DNA from: Parus major
Lineage: Eukaryota > Chordata > Aves > Passeriformes > Paridae
Length of the DNA stretch: 64,000 nt
Direction: 5' to 3'
Assembly (NCBI RefSeq): GCF_001522545.3
Contig: NC_031771.1
Coordinates: forward strand, 29,407,614 to 29,471,613
This document shows positions 50,666 to 63,730 of the stretch, piece by piece. Made by a program: the position numbers and the translations under genes. The notes under the pieces are model-generated. The model had not been told where the DNA came from and ran no database searches. It saw only the letters and a list, made by a program, of their open reading frames with translations. How positions within the stretch are numbered: the stretch's first letter is position 1; each line of letters opens with the position of its first letter.

Positions 50666-52302
50666 AAAATGAAGAGTCTCCTTATCTCTCCTTTATTTCT
50701 CCTGTATTTATAGAAAGATGCTTTTTTGTCTTTTATGGCAGTAGCCAGACTAAGTTCTAATAGGGCTGATTGTTCTAATTTTCTCCCTGTATAGCTTCAC
50801 AATATGCTGTCTATGGTGAGAGATGGGAAAAAAACAATGTGGCCCTTCCTGTCACTCAGGCCACTTTTCATACTTAAGTTTGCATAAAACCGTTCTGTCG
50901 GTGGGTAATGTGCAGGTGTTTAAATATACAAGTGAAAGGAAAACATACTGTTCTGATAGTAAACTGAATTTACTGAGGAAGAAACAGCAATATCAAACAT
51001 GAAATTCAGAATGGTTTTGACTCATTAGTGATTCAAAGAATGGCTTTCAAAAGGGGTGAAGAAAAGGAGTAAGTATTTTTTGTATGTCATAATGTGAACT
51101 AGATAGCTGAAGGACATTACAGATACTTCACTAACCAGGATACATGTAGAAAATGAGGAATCCTCAGATAATCTAATACAGTTTTTAGCTCTGGTAATTT
51201 GAGAGAAAATCAGCAAGATGGAGGATTAAAGAACTCTGCTAGTGGACACTAGAATGCTCCAGGCAGGCATAAAACATTTGCAGTCAAGTAATGATTACAA
51301 CTATTGTCTTCATACAGAAGAACGTCTTTAATTTAAGTGCTTCTTTCATTTTATGAAACACTGAAATACATGTAATGCAGCTCTAGCTGCCATTCTTCCT
51401 AAGCCATGGTCAGTACAGAATAAGAAAAATTCAGCTCAATGTTTTAACTGTTTTTCTGCTGATGAACTTGGGAAAAAAATTATGTTTATTGTTCCTTATT
51501 GTTGAGAATATAAGCAGTTGCTTATGAGAGCTACAATCCCCCTTCCTCCTGAAAAAACAAAACCAAACCAAAAAACCAAAATAAATCAGAACTAGAAAAC
51601 CCCACCTTTTGTAATCCAGTGGGTCTGTGTGTATAACCTGCAAGGCTGTGCAAAGCCAGGCAAAGTAGAAGTTTCAAGTTTCAACCTTTTTTTTCATGTC
51701 TTACCACAGTCAATTAAAAATAACTGATGGAAAAAATTATTTTTACTTTTAATATGCTGAAATCCATCTCAATGTCTATAGACATCCATTTGAATTCCTG
51801 TGAGTCAACAAGGTGATTTCACTGCGCTTTAGACCCAGCTCCTATGTGCTTGTGTGAAAGACAGAAACACAGTCATGAATTTCAAGTATTTACATGTCAC
51901 CAAGAAGGCAAATTACATAGAATGTAAGCTTAAAATGGAAACCTCCATTCATAATTACAAAGAATTAAAATGCAATTAAACAGTACCTTAAGGTATAAAC
52001 TCTCTATGAGTTAAAATTTCCAATTCATTTGAACTCATCCGCATCTCTTGCTCTGTTTGGAATTCTTTTGGTATTGTTAACATTGTATTTGACTGAGTTT
52101 TATAGTAACATTTCTGACTGGCTTTGTGCATGCACAAGTCTGTTGCATCATAAGAGAGGAATGGGACAGGAGATTGGCAGAATTGAAAGCAAAGAAAGTC
52201 AGACCATTTAAAAAAAAATAAAAAGCAGATAGTGTTGTTCTTAAATATATTACCCTAAAAGACATAATTAGTGAACAACAAGTAAAATTGGTCTGTGAAA
52301 GA
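50666..52302. other. AT-rich non-coding stretch between CR1 and LTR
   Basis: No recognisable gene or interspersed repeat. An A/C-rich tract lies at 51551-51587. Confidence 0.5.
51551..51587. repeat. (AAAACC)n-like A/C-rich tract
   Basis: GAAAAAACAAAACC then AAACC and AAAAACC units. Simple low complexity. Confidence 0.75.
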
Positions 52303-53265
52303 TGTATTGGGTTTGCATGGTCAAGCTTTGGTAGCTGCTGGAGCTGTGGGGGTGGCTTCTGTAAGGAGCTGCCTGTAGCTTCCCCCATGTCTGGCAGAGC
52401 CAATGCCACTGGCCAATTAGAAATGGTGATGATGCCTCAGTGATAATGTATTTAAGAAGAAGAGAAAAATAAGTTACTGCACAGATGTCATTGAGGCCAG
52501 GGAAGAGCAGAGTGAGAAAACATGAGAGGAACAACTCTGCAGACGCCAAGGTCGGTATAAAAGGAGGGGCCGGAGGTGCTCCAGATGCCAGAATTAACAT
52601 TCTCCTGCAGACCATGGTGCAGACCATGACTGAGGCAGCTGTCCCGCAGCCCACTGAGGACCACAGAGATGCAGAGGTTCACTCACAGCCTGTGGGGAGA
52701 CCCACACTGGAGCACAGTGTGCCTGAGAGAGGGCTGTGGCCCCATAGGAGGCTGAAGCAGATTTCCTCATGGGACTTGTGACCCCATGGAGGGCCTATGT
52801 TGGGTCAGGCTGTGCCTGAAGGACTGCACCCTGTGGAAGTGTGACCTGTGCTACAGCAGTTTATGTAGGACTGTTGTCCATGTGATGTCACACTGGAGCT
52901 GCTCATGGAGAGCTCTTTTCACAGGAGAGACCCTATGCTGGAGCAGGGGAAGGACTCCTTTCCCTGAACAGTGGGAGAAACATATGATGAACCAACCATA
53001 ACCCCCATTCTGTTCCTCCCTGCTCCACTGGAGGGAGGAGGTAGAGCTGGGATGATGGGAAGGATGGGGGGAAGGTGCTTTCAAGGTCTTATTTTACTTC
53101 TCATGATCCTGATTTTGCTGGTAATAAATTCAATTAATATCTCCAATCTGAATCTGTTTTGCCTGTGACAGTATTTGCTGAGTGATCTCTTCTGGACTCG
53201 TGAATGTTTGGTATATTTTCTCAATTCATGAACTTTGACTGTGTGTCTGGCATCCATCCACAACA
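52303..53265 (+). mobile_element. Solo LTR of an avian ERVL-like family, + orientation
   Basis: Starts TGTATTGGGTTTGCATGG and ends ...CCATCCACAACA, so it has TG...CA termini. Inside are GTATTTAAGAAG (about 52449, TATA-like), GGTATAAAAGGAGG (about 52555), a series of degenerate 'cacactggagca' repeats between about 52690 and 52950, a 'ccataacccccattctgttc' block at 52997-53016, and a poly(A) signal AATAAA near 53123-53128. The order matches a common passerine LTR. About 11 bp near the 3' end (the expected 'agggtcaaccc') is missing compared with the sister copy. No internal retroviral genes lie next to it. GATGT occurs at both 52301-52305 and 53266-53270, a possible 5-bp target duplication that would overlap the first 3 bp of the LTR. 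Open frames inside are not genes. Confidence 0.88.
53123..53128 (+). terminator. LTR polyadenylation signal AATAAA
   Basis: AATAAA in the context GCTGGTAATAAATTCAATTA. It is the conserved R-region poly(A) signal of this LTR family; the complementary signal exists in the copy at 53796-54826. Confidence 0.65.
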
Positions 53266-53795
53266 GATGTCTAAGGTAAGCCTTAAGAAAATTTCAGGTT
53301 TACTTGGATAGAATAATACTGGGCACTGCGGGAATTGTCACTCAGAGGAAAGTGTCTGTCTCTTTCTTTCCCTAGCTCACAAGAAGAAAATACATTGCAA
53401 GAAATAACACCAGAAACTATTCTATGACAAAATATTGTGGTAGCAGGAAACTGCAAGTCACATTAATATGTCCTACCTACTAAATGACATGGGGAAACAC
53501 TGAGGAACCATCTGAACTCAAGTCATTGCCCATGATTGAACTATTTTTTTTCAGCATCTGGATGGCTGCTTATATCCATTCCAGATAATGAAACTAATAA
53601 AATAGGCGTACATAACTAGAAAGAGTAAATATTCGATCTTAAGAGAGGATTTCAATCTTCAGGTGTAACTAAGTTGTTTGTATCAAAGAGCATTTACTCT
53701 TAAAGCTTTATCCCCATATGAATTTCAAATAATTTAACCACAGAGTTCTTCTAATGAAAACAGACATTTAAAATGTCCACACTGCCCTTGGGAGC
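53266..53795. other. 530-bp spacer between opposed LTRs
   Basis: AT-rich, with no open frame of interest, no retroviral motif, no primer-binding site and no polypurine tract that would make it part of a provirus. It appears to be ordinary host DNA. Confidence 0.6.
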
Positions 53796-54826
53796 TCTGG
53801 AGGATCAACCCTGCCTGGACACCAGATTCCTAAAAAAGCTTCTCTGTCCCTCCCCTCTTGAACTGGACGCAGGAGAGAAAATGAAATTTTAAAAAGAAGG
53901 ACAAGGAAAGATCACTCAGCAATTGCCCTCATAGGTAAAACAGACTTGACTTAAAGGAAATTAGTTTAATCAGGGTAGGATAATAAGAAATAAAACTAAA
54001 TCTTATATCACCTTACACCCCCACTCTGTTCTTCCCTGGCTTAACTTCATGCCCTATTTTCTCTCCTTCTCCCCATTAGCTGTGAAGGAGGATGGGGAAT
54101 GGGGGTTATGGCCAGTTTGTAAAACACTGCTTCTGCTGCTCCTTCATCCTCACACTCTTCCCCTCATGTGAGACAATAGCCCATGAACTTCTCCAATGTG
54201 CATCCTTCCTATGAGCTTTAGTCCTTCACAAACTGCTCTGGCACGGGTCTCTTCTAAAAGGTGAAGTCCTTCAGGAACAGACTGTTCCTGTGTGGTTTCC
54301 TCCCAGGGTCACAAGACTTTTCACCAAACCAGTTCCAGGGTGAGCTCCTCTCTCTGTTGGGTCCCAGGACCAGCTCCAGCATGGTCTTCCCACAGGGTCA
54401 CAGCCACCTGTGGACATCTTTCTGCTCCAGCATGAGATCCCCCATGAGCTGGAGGTGAGTATTTGCTCCACAGTGGTCCTCCTTGTGCTGCAGGGGCACA
54501 TCCTGTCTCACCATCTTCTTCACCACAGTGTGCAGGGTAACCTCAGCTCTGATGCCTCAAGCATCTCTTGCCCCTCCTGCACTAACCTTTGTGTCTGCAG
54601 GGCTGATTTTCCTCACATTCTCTCTGCTCTCTCCAGCTGCTATTCTGCAGCAGTTTTTTCCCTGCTACATCTCCTCTGGCTGGTTTGGCCTTGGCCAGTG
54701 GAAAGTCTATCTTGGGCTAGCTAGCATTGACATTTTTGGACATGAGAAAGGTTTCTGGCAGCTTCTCACAGAAACCACCCATGTATCCCTCCTGTTACCC
54801 AACCTTGACCATGCAAACCCAATACA
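53796..54826 (-). mobile_element. Solo LTR of the same avian ERVL-like family, - orientation
   Basis: Read on the - strand it begins TGTATTGGGTTTGCATGGTC, identical over at least the first 23 bp to the LTR at 52303. It shares the '-cataacccccattcc-' block (about 54096-54112 on +), the AGTGATCT element near the 3' side (about 53911-53918) and the GGGTTGATCC-type end. The left flank GGAGC (53791-53795) and right flank GGAAC (54827-54831) match at 4 of 5 bases, fitting a 5-bp target-site duplication as made by ERVL-like elements. This argues for an independent insertion rather than a rearranged provirus. Several Cys/Ser/Pro-rich open frames here are compositional artefacts. Confidence 0.88.
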
Positions 54827-57800
54827 GGAACAGAAAATTTCCTTAATAGCCAGGTATAATTTTATGCTTCTTTACCAAGAAAACACCAACTAAAAGCATT
54901 TAATTTCAAACAACTATGAACATTAATAGCTAGAGGATCAACACGAACATGGAAGAATTGATTATATACGGTTTAAAAAAAAAACAGGTTTAAATGTCCA
55001 AGTATTGGGTTTCATAAATTCCTGCATCACTGTTTTTCCATTAGACAGGCAATATTTTTCATGCCACTGAGGACTGTATCAAATACATTGATTATTTGTT
55101 TTTTAACCCAGGAAAAGCTCTTTATAAACACCTTTGCTTCACCGCTCAACTTCATTTGAAATCTTTTATAAAAAAATCAATTCACAAAGAATCAACATCA
55201 AGAGCTAGCAGACACTCTTATTAACTCCCTATTCATTACTGTTTAGGGAATTCATTGAAAGAAGAGGGTTTATGATCACTTTAGAGTATACTTCATTCAA
55301 TTCTTAATGATGTTTAACATTTGACAGATGTTTTTCAGCTCAGTCATTGCATAGAGAGATTTACAAGTGGTGTGTCAGAAAATTAAATTTAAATTAGATT
55401 TCTCCCTAATATGAATAACTGATTTTTTTTCCTAAATTTAATTGTTTAAACCAAATGTTTCAAAGAATTCCTTTTAATATGATGTATTTCTTTAATATGA
55501 GCTATTACAATGAAAAAGCTAGATTTTAAATGTACAAACAAACAAAATTGTAGAAGCTTCCAAAGCAAACATGTCTGAACATCTATCATAGCACTCCTGG
55601 GTCTTTTTGAGTTACTACATAGTTTTCAATCCTGAGAATATGCTTAGTTGAAAAATTTTATATTAATTTAAAACTAAAGTGTCGTTTTACCTTCCCATAA
55701 GTTAACAGCCAGGATGAAGCAAATATTCATTATATCTCAGAGCTAGTACTTGTAATACGTGCACCATGTGTACCCTTTCCATAATTTATTCTGTTACTAG
55801 GACGGCAGTTTAACTCTTAAGGTGACAGAGTTCATTTTCACTCACTGAAAGCATGAATGCTCAACACTTTATATAATACTTTATAAGTATAATACCTTTA
55901 TAGAACCCTTCCCCTTACTGCCAACCTGAATGTCTGAATAAGTCAGGGAAGGCCTTTCACTAACCAATTATTGGGAACTACATGCTGTATTCACTCAACT
56001 TTGCAATGTCCAGATATTTTTGATCATTTAGTATTAGTTAATCTTCACACACCAGCATCAATGTAAATACATTAAGAGACTAAATTAATCTCACTGATAA
56101 AGTTGTCAACTTTTACTGTTTCTGGGAAACTATGAGGAAAAACTCATATTTAGGTATTTAAATTTTTCTTTACTTGTCCCCTAATGACAAATGTCACAAT
56201 AATCTTGCACTATTCTAAAAACTGTTAAAGCTTTTGAGTATATGCCTTTAAAACATTGCTAGCTATTCAATAACTTTAAGTAGCCTCAAATTGCCTAAAA
56301 TTTTTCGTAGTCAATTCCTGTGAAGTCCTACCCTACTGGCAGTTTTTAATATTAATCTCCTAGAAAAAAGGAGCTGTTTTAACTATTGTTGGAATTCAAC
56401 ATTCAGCAGCTTTTTGGTCAATTTGCAGCACACCAGGGTCCTCTCCAGCATTTTGTCCAATCTGAGATAGATTTTTTTCTTCACAAGGGCAATGAGATCT
56501 AATCACTACCTCTAGCAGAGAGAAGAAAAAGGATTTGTTGCTTTTGCTTAAAAAGTTACCTTAACAACTTTGATAATTTATCCAGTTACATTAATATGCT
56601 TAAAAGGCCATTTTCAGAGAAACAAGTTAACCAATTTCATGATGAAAATAAAAACTCTTAAATTATGTAAACTTTAGGTGGGAAATTAAAACAACAAATC
56701 TCGTTAAAAGTAATAATTCATTTAAAGTAAAAGAAACAAAAGTAATTTTTGACACTCAAAATATCCACCTAGGGAATTGTAAACATGTTGTTGAGATATT
56801 TATTGTAACACATTGATACGTATTGGAACGTATTGATTTATAAAATTCAGAAGTTGTGCCTATTAATGAAAACATTTCTGTGTGTTAGCAATGCATTTTG
56901 ATGTTTTTATGCCACATGAAAGAGAACCAAAACTTCTTTCCTCCCCCTCTCTCAACAGAATTTACCAAACTCTTAGCCAAAGTTCAAATTTAAAATTTTA
57001 CAAATTATTTTTTGTAGGAGTAAACAAACTTAAGGTTTTAAGTACAACAAACTTAAAACTGCTGGATCTTAATCACTGCAAAATTTTGGCGTTCCATGGA
57101 TAGCAACCTTTTGTGGAGGGATTAATTTATGTGGTAGTTGGGTTTTGACTCTTGGAACAGACTTACTAAAGGAGTCTGGACCTTACCTGCTCCTTTTTAA
57201 TCTTTTTTTTTTTTTTTCTGGTATAAGCAAGTGCTGTAAAACTTCCCTAAATTGGAATTCTGGTTATCTCCTTGTCCAAGAGTACTACATTTCATGAGCT
57301 GAATCTGGTGCTGCTGGGAACAAACAGGATGGAGATGCACCAGGCACAGCACCAGTAAAACTTAGAGGGAAAGATCAGATCTAATCTGGTCCTATGGAAC
57401 CATCAGTCATCCACATCCTTTCCATCAGCCACGAGAGGAAAGTATCTTATACAAGGTTACTGAAGAAAGCAATACCATGATATTGGAGCCATCCTTTGAA
57501 TGGGCAAAGAAAATAATTTCCACTGCAAAATGAAAGTAAAGGAGATTGTGCCCTTAACTCCACTGCAAATTAGCAGTGAATTCTCAGGCACTGCCATTGA
57601 AATGCCATCAATCTTTGCATCATGAAGAAATTTTGTCTCCCCTGCAGTGAGTGGGGGCATTTGTCTTTGACTACATGGAGGACTTGGTCCATTAATATTC
57701 TTCAGGCATCAATGAACTGCTCATCAGAAAGAGAGTAGGTTTTTTGATTCCAAACAGTTTCCCAGCATAGCGTAAAAAAATTTATAAACCACCAGTGGTG

Positions 57801-60007
57801 GAACAGGAAACAGCTCAACCAACTCACAGAAATTTTGGTTAATACTATTTTGTCTCAGAAATGTGAGCATTGTGTCTTTTTTGTGTCCTCCCTTCTTTTT
57901 AAACTATCCTTACATTTTACACCATAAATAAGTAATATTTTTTTTTCTTCAAATGCAGGATCATACAAGGACCATACAAGCAGGTTTTTTAAAACACCAC
58001 CAAAAATTACAACCACTACCAGTAATTCCTCACCACGTGTACCAAAATTAACACACTTGTTCCTATATTTTCAATTGCCATCTGAAAAACTTTCTCCTCT
58101 CAAACAAGTCACAAGAAAATAGATTGCCACAAGAAAGTTATGGAAGTTTAGTTAACCCTTAAATATTTGTAATCCTCAATATTAAAATACATCATCAATT
58201 GTTGTGCTTTCTTTTTTGCTATTTCAACCACAAGTACTGAAATGTGCAAACATAATTAGGAAATGATGATATGGGAGACCAAAAGGAAGTTATCTACTAC
58301 ACATTTTTAATGATTTTGAGAAAGGATTTTGATGGCACAGAAGAATACTTAATTAAAACCTCAAAGTTCTTAACAACAAGATTTGTTATAGATATTTCTT
58401 TCTTCTGATCTTTTTTAAGTCTTTGCAATCAAGTCCTATCTATTAGCACTTTTTATGTAGTTCCATCATGTCACTTCTAAATTATTTCCACTTTTCAAGA
58501 TTCTAAATGTAGAAATAAAAGGCTTTTATAATTATTTTTTCTTAGAAAAACAAAATCCATTACCCTTTAAAATTTCACATAACCCTTCCATTGTCCTTTG
58601 ATCAAATTCCTCAAAGAACAAGAGAAAAAACTTATTTTTTCTTGTTTAAAACTACAGTTTTAAACAACACTGTATTTTATTATCAATCCACTAAAGATCC
58701 TTTGAATGCATTTGGTAACTTTTATATTACTAAATGCATCCTATTGAAAAACACCAAAACCAAACACAACCTTAAAGGGAAGATAAAGTAGTTTATATGC
58801 TTTAATGTCCAGGAAATATTATATTACTTTACCTTATGGCTTGCACAAGAGGAATACTTCATGCGTCAAGCATGTAAACAGACTTTAACAATTAAATATG
58901 CAGGAATGAAGGAAACAATATTTTACTCAAAATTGAAATATTCTATTGATACAATATAGTCTAAAATGTCAATTCACTTACATATGGTAGAGATTATTTA
59001 AGTTCAAACTAACTGTAATCTAAAAATGTTGATTAGATCATGCTGTAACATATAGATCATAACTCAGTTTCACCATCAGCTTGTTACACTACCTTGAAAA
59101 GATAAAGGGATTTTAAGATGTATGTAATAACAGTAATCAATTCCTTTAACTCCTTTTATAAGATGAAGGGGGTTGTTGAACATTTATTTATCACTTTCTC
59201 TTGCAATTCAAACTAAATACCTTTATTACTGGTAAATGGAAATACTAATTTCTTTAGCTGGACAAAATAAAGGTCCAGAATGTATGTCTGTCTTTTTTTA
59301 CAGCTGGCTATATACACCTACAGTTTGGCTGCTCATGTTAGAAAATAATGTAGGAACAAATAAATATTTTATGTGCAAAACCTACCAAGACTTCATTATT
59401 AGCATCATCTCAGATTTGTGTTGTTAAAGTACTCTTTTTTATTCTCATCTGTGGAATAGCCCTGGTATACCAAAGGTAATATAAGGTGGCAATAAAACTT
59501 GCTGCTCATCTCAGATTTTCTGGAGTATTGTATATTTTATGGGGTCAATTTTTAGAAATTTGTCATTTCCACAGTGCTTGCAATTTCATGGTATTCGAGT
59601 GTTAACACCCAGCTGCACAAAGGAGTTCTGCTATCCTGTATTTCTTCCTTTAAATCTGCCCTACTGCAACAGAATCAAGTAGATATAAGCCTGTATTTTT
59701 CTATTTGTTATTTAATAGTAGTGATATCCTGTTGAAGCTTCCAGAGGAGTCATAAATTTTCTTTCCATAGCTGACACATGTTGCAGGAACACTGCTTAAG
59801 TGCATCTCTCAGTTTCTCACCAGAGATATGGGAGGATTTTATTTCCACATATATTTTCTTTCTGAAAGATATCACAACAGTTTGCTCTCTTTTAAGGAAA
59901 ATTGCAGCTTTACTTCCTTTAGAAATGCATTCTCACTGGATTCAGAACTATGTGCAATGTAATGCTAATACCAGTGTTAATGGCAGGATGCCATTTCCCT
60001 TTTCTAG
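54827..60007. other. AT-rich non-coding stretch, no gene seen
   Basis: No recognisable gene or repeat. A - strand open frame at 57660-57457 has a protein-like look but no known motif. T runs occur at 57207-57220 and elsewhere. Confidence 0.5.
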
Positions 60008-60107
60008 GTGCTTTAAAAAACACCCCCACAGAAGAAGAACTCCCCACCAACGCACAGCTGATTAACGTCGGGAGAGATTTCAGAATCAACGCTTTTCAGC
60101 ATAGAAG
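60008..60107 (+). other. Candidate exon-like block, unidentified
   Basis: A 100-bp segment with three CpGs in an otherwise CpG-poor, AT-rich area. It follows a good acceptor (CATTTCCCTTTTCTAG at 59992-60007) and ends before a weak donor (AGAAG then GTTATA). One frame stays open through it and reads NTPTEEELPTNAQLINVGRD, then FRINAFQHRR. I do not recognise the protein. The donor is poor and the frame remains open past it to 60150, so it could equally be a conserved non-coding segment or chance. A second frame is open from about 60064 to 60339. Confidence 0.25.
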
Positions 60108-63100
60108 GTTATATATATCCTTGTGCTTCTTATGGATACAAACAGGATAACATATTTGTAGCTACAGAAGGGGTTTTGTGCCCACCCACCCGAAATAACT
60201 TCAGTAAAGAACATGTCAGTGACAAACAGCATCATTTTTTCCAAGTAACACTTCCTGGTTTGCAGAGAAAAACCCACACAATGCTAACTTCATTCTTTTT
60301 TGTTATCAGTGCTTTTCACAGAAAGTTGCACAAAGCTTGATCATTTCTGTTTTTAAATCTTACTAAAAAAAGACAAGAATTACAAATGGATGATTCTAAC
60401 AGGCCTGATTGGTTCTGGAAGAGGTTGTATGGATGGACTTAAAGAAGAATTTTAAGACCTCATTTTCATTGAACTATTCACTTGGCTGAATGCACACAAA
60501 CAGGTTGTTCATACACACAGAGTACTAACTGTGATATTTAATAAGGTAGGCTATCACTTTCCCGTGATCTGGTTGTCAACAGCTATTTTTTATTGTATGT
60601 GCCAGAGGTATTCTCCTTGGAGCAGTAACTGCACGTGGTATGTCAACCAATGAGACTTGTATTCCTAAATAAAACACCTATGGTTACAGCAGCAAAGGGA
60701 ACAAACAGCATGAGGATGGGCTGCTCTGAATAGCTGAGGACAATTGGGTAAAAACTTGTGTCACCCTTTTTTTTTAATATTGTTCATATTTTATGTATCT
60801 ATATGCTATTATTATTATCTTTTTTAATTTAAATAGCTCTTTAATGAAATGGTATCAAACACACACATGGAAATTATTTCTGAAAAATAGACACTGTTCT
60901 TGTTCTTAAACTGAATTACTGCATTTTGCTCTTGCCTGTCCAAAATCCTTCTGTTTCTACTGATTTCATTGTATTTAAAAGTTTTATTCCCCTCTCCCCA
61001 CATTCACAATTTTGTTTATAAGATACTGAAGGGTAGAGCACTTATATCAAAATTTTAGCAACAGCTCAAACAGTGCATTGGTATTAGATAAGATGATGGA
61101 GGTGTTAAAAACTGCACAATATCTAAGCAAAATTATTTTTTTTCGTTACATAGATGAGATAGAATCTGAAAAGTTTATAAAACTGTGTTTATCCAAAGGT
61201 GTTGGCTGACTGCAAGTAATAAAGGGAGCTTCTAAGACAAAATCCAGATAATAATTAAGGGTGTACAAGACACATTAGATAACCATGTCTTCTATACTTT
61301 AAAAAGGTGAGGGACTAGATCAAAAAAATAATAATGATAATAGTAAGTCCCTGCTCAGGATATTTATCAAGCTTTGCTAAAGTTGACTGTGCTGCTTTTT
61401 ACTTTGCTATGATATAGGTGAAATGAAATAGTACTCATCCCTAAATCTCCAAGCTTCATTCTAATTTCTGAAACACTCTTAGGCATTACAAGCAGTTCTT
61501 CACTTGAAGCCCTGACTGAAGTGAATTTCACAGAAGTCACCTGAGCTAGGGGTTTACAGTTCACTTGTGTGGCACAGACCTTCAAGAGCAAATTAGCCAG
61601 CTCCAGGAAAACATTCAGAAATTCCAAAATAAATCATCTATATTTAACATTGTAACACACATGGTCGTGTTTAATATAAAATAGCACATAACTGCATGCT
61701 GTATTTAACATTATTCACAATCCTGATCCCTTTAGCAACATAAGAGTATAACTTCTTGCAAGATGACTTTAAATTTACATGTGATGTAAATCAGGGAAAT
61801 TTTCAGCTTTTTTGGACTGCAATGCATAAAAATGAGATGTTTCTTTTTGTATTTAAAGCAAAAAAAAAATAAACTGAGTTAATAAAACTTTAATACCTAA
61901 CATCAACAGGTGCACAAAAAAATTCTGCTTCATTGAGCAATTAAAAACAGAATTGAGCTTTTTAGTGCGCTTTAAATTTCATACAAGCTGTATCACATCT
62001 ATCTTATTAGTTTCGCATTATGCACACTAAGACATACTTTCTGTGAATACATTGTTATCATTTACTAGAATTTATTCTCTTTCTATGACTACTTTGTATA
62101 CAGTTTTTAAGAAACTTGCAGTTACTCAGAAATAATCTAGTTTTGTACTGTATTTTAAATTTCATATTTCTTTTGTCACTAGTAAGAGCAGATGAAAATT
62201 TAATTTGCCATTACTTTACAGGGAATTTCTTTTAGTTTCTACCAGATATAGTCCCTGTCCCTTTTAACCTATGTTAATGGTTTAATTTTCCATTAAAATT
62301 GAAAATAATATTTTCAATGTAAAGCTATTTTTAAATAATCATCATTTCTTGTTAAGTCATTTTCCTACTAGTTCACTTTTTATAATGAGATTAGATAAGA
62401 AAAATCAAGTAAAAAATAATCTTTACACTCTATTTTGAAGTAGAAATTTAAGGATTCATCTATGCATGAGATTTGCTTATTAAAAAACTAATCACAGGAT
62501 TCTTCACAGGTTTTTATATATAGATCAGCAACTGAACACAAATGGGAAAATAATTCCACAGAGTAAAGTTCAGTTTTAAAAGTCTAAATAAATAAATAAA
62601 ACATTCAGACCCAAATCTTCTCCAAATGTGAATCACAGGACCCATCTGAAGAAAACCCAGCAACACACAGTAAAGAACATGGTAATATCTCCATGTTTCA
62701 TTAATACAAGTAATTGTGTTAAAATCTCTTATTGTTTAAAAAAAGTCTCACCTAAAATTATTAAACATCAAGCTGATGTGCTCATAGGTCAAGTGATACA
62801 AAAGAAAAATTATGTTAAACCATAAAAGTAACCACACACACATGCTTTAGTTGCAAATACAATCATCAGGAAACTTATCTTCCTCTTTATTTGTGACTTA
62901 AGGCCTTCAGAAAAAAAAAAAAATGAATAAAAAGCCCTTGAAATCTTTTATGTGATGTTAGGATGTATTTGATGACTTTCAATTTTCAGGTTATACAGAG
63001 ACAACCAGAATTGTCAGGAGACCCATTGGGTACAATGTGTTTTTAGTGCTATATCAAGCGACAAGATATAATCTATAGTTCTAGACTCTGTTGTTATTAT

Positions 63101-63116
63101 GAAAACACTGTTTCAG

Positions 63117-63147
63117 GTTTTTTTGGTTTTGTTTTTGTTTTTTTTTA
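63117..63147. repeat. T-rich (GTTTTT)n tract
   Basis: T runs separated by GG or G. Low complexity. Confidence 0.8.
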
Positions 63148-63671
63148 ACACATTCTACTTAATTTTGAAAGTGATAAGATATTTACTCAAAAATTTTCTT
63201 GCAAGTTAAAGCCTGACAGGGGACTCAAGTATCTTTATAACCAGCCTAAATTTTGGAGCAACAGAGGCAAGAGGTTAAATAGAGAAACAGAGGAGGCCAC
63301 CAGCATGATCTTATGTTTCTAAACCTTTTGGACCCTTTCTGACAGATTTGTCTATCTAATGCAATCTTTCTCAGTTTCTTTAAATTCTACTGCTGTTTCT
63401 TCATTCTTTCTCCTTTTCTTCCTCCAGATGTTTGATGGATTAACATTCCCTTTCTTAGTTCAAATTTTTTGTTTGACATATAATTTTTTGAAATAGTTTA
63501 AAGAAAAAGTGTTAGAACACATATAGTACCAGGTATATTATAGTATCAGGCTTGATGTTCTTTCAAAATTGATTTTTTTTCCTGCTACTAATATGTGTAA
63601 ATAATACAAGTACTTTCTAGCACCAAAATATTGCATGCTTCAAAATGAAACTTCATTTACTGAATTCATCA

Positions 63672-63730
63672 GGTGAGAAAATTAAAGCATTGAAGGACAA
63701 AGTGTCTTACTCAAGTTGTCATACTTGAAA
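63672..63730 (-). mobile_element. Possible MIR-type SINE core fragment
   Basis: 'gagaaaattaaagcattgaa' followed by 'gtgtcttactcaagttgtca' has the spacing of the reversed MIR/CORE-SINE phrase 'GAAACTGAGGCACAGAGAGG...TAACTTGCCCAAGGTCACAC'. Identity is low, so this is a tentative call. Confidence 0.3.

Noticed and set aside
52268..53168. Several overlapping open frames on both strands
   Set aside because: They lie in LTR sequence, which is non-coding; the higher GC content lowers stop frequency.
52303..54826. A complete provirus flanked by two LTRs
   Set aside because: The LTRs are in opposite orientations, the 530-bp spacer has no gag, pol or env sequence, and the - strand copy has its own near-matching 5-bp flanks.
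54261..54893. Cys/Ser/Leu-rich open frames with membrane-like stretches
   Set aside because: They are antisense readings of the - strand LTR, not genes.
57457..57660. A - strand open frame beginning MPPLTAGETKFLHDAKIDG
   Set aside because: Looks protein-like, but I recognise no family and see no exon structure around it; left as background.
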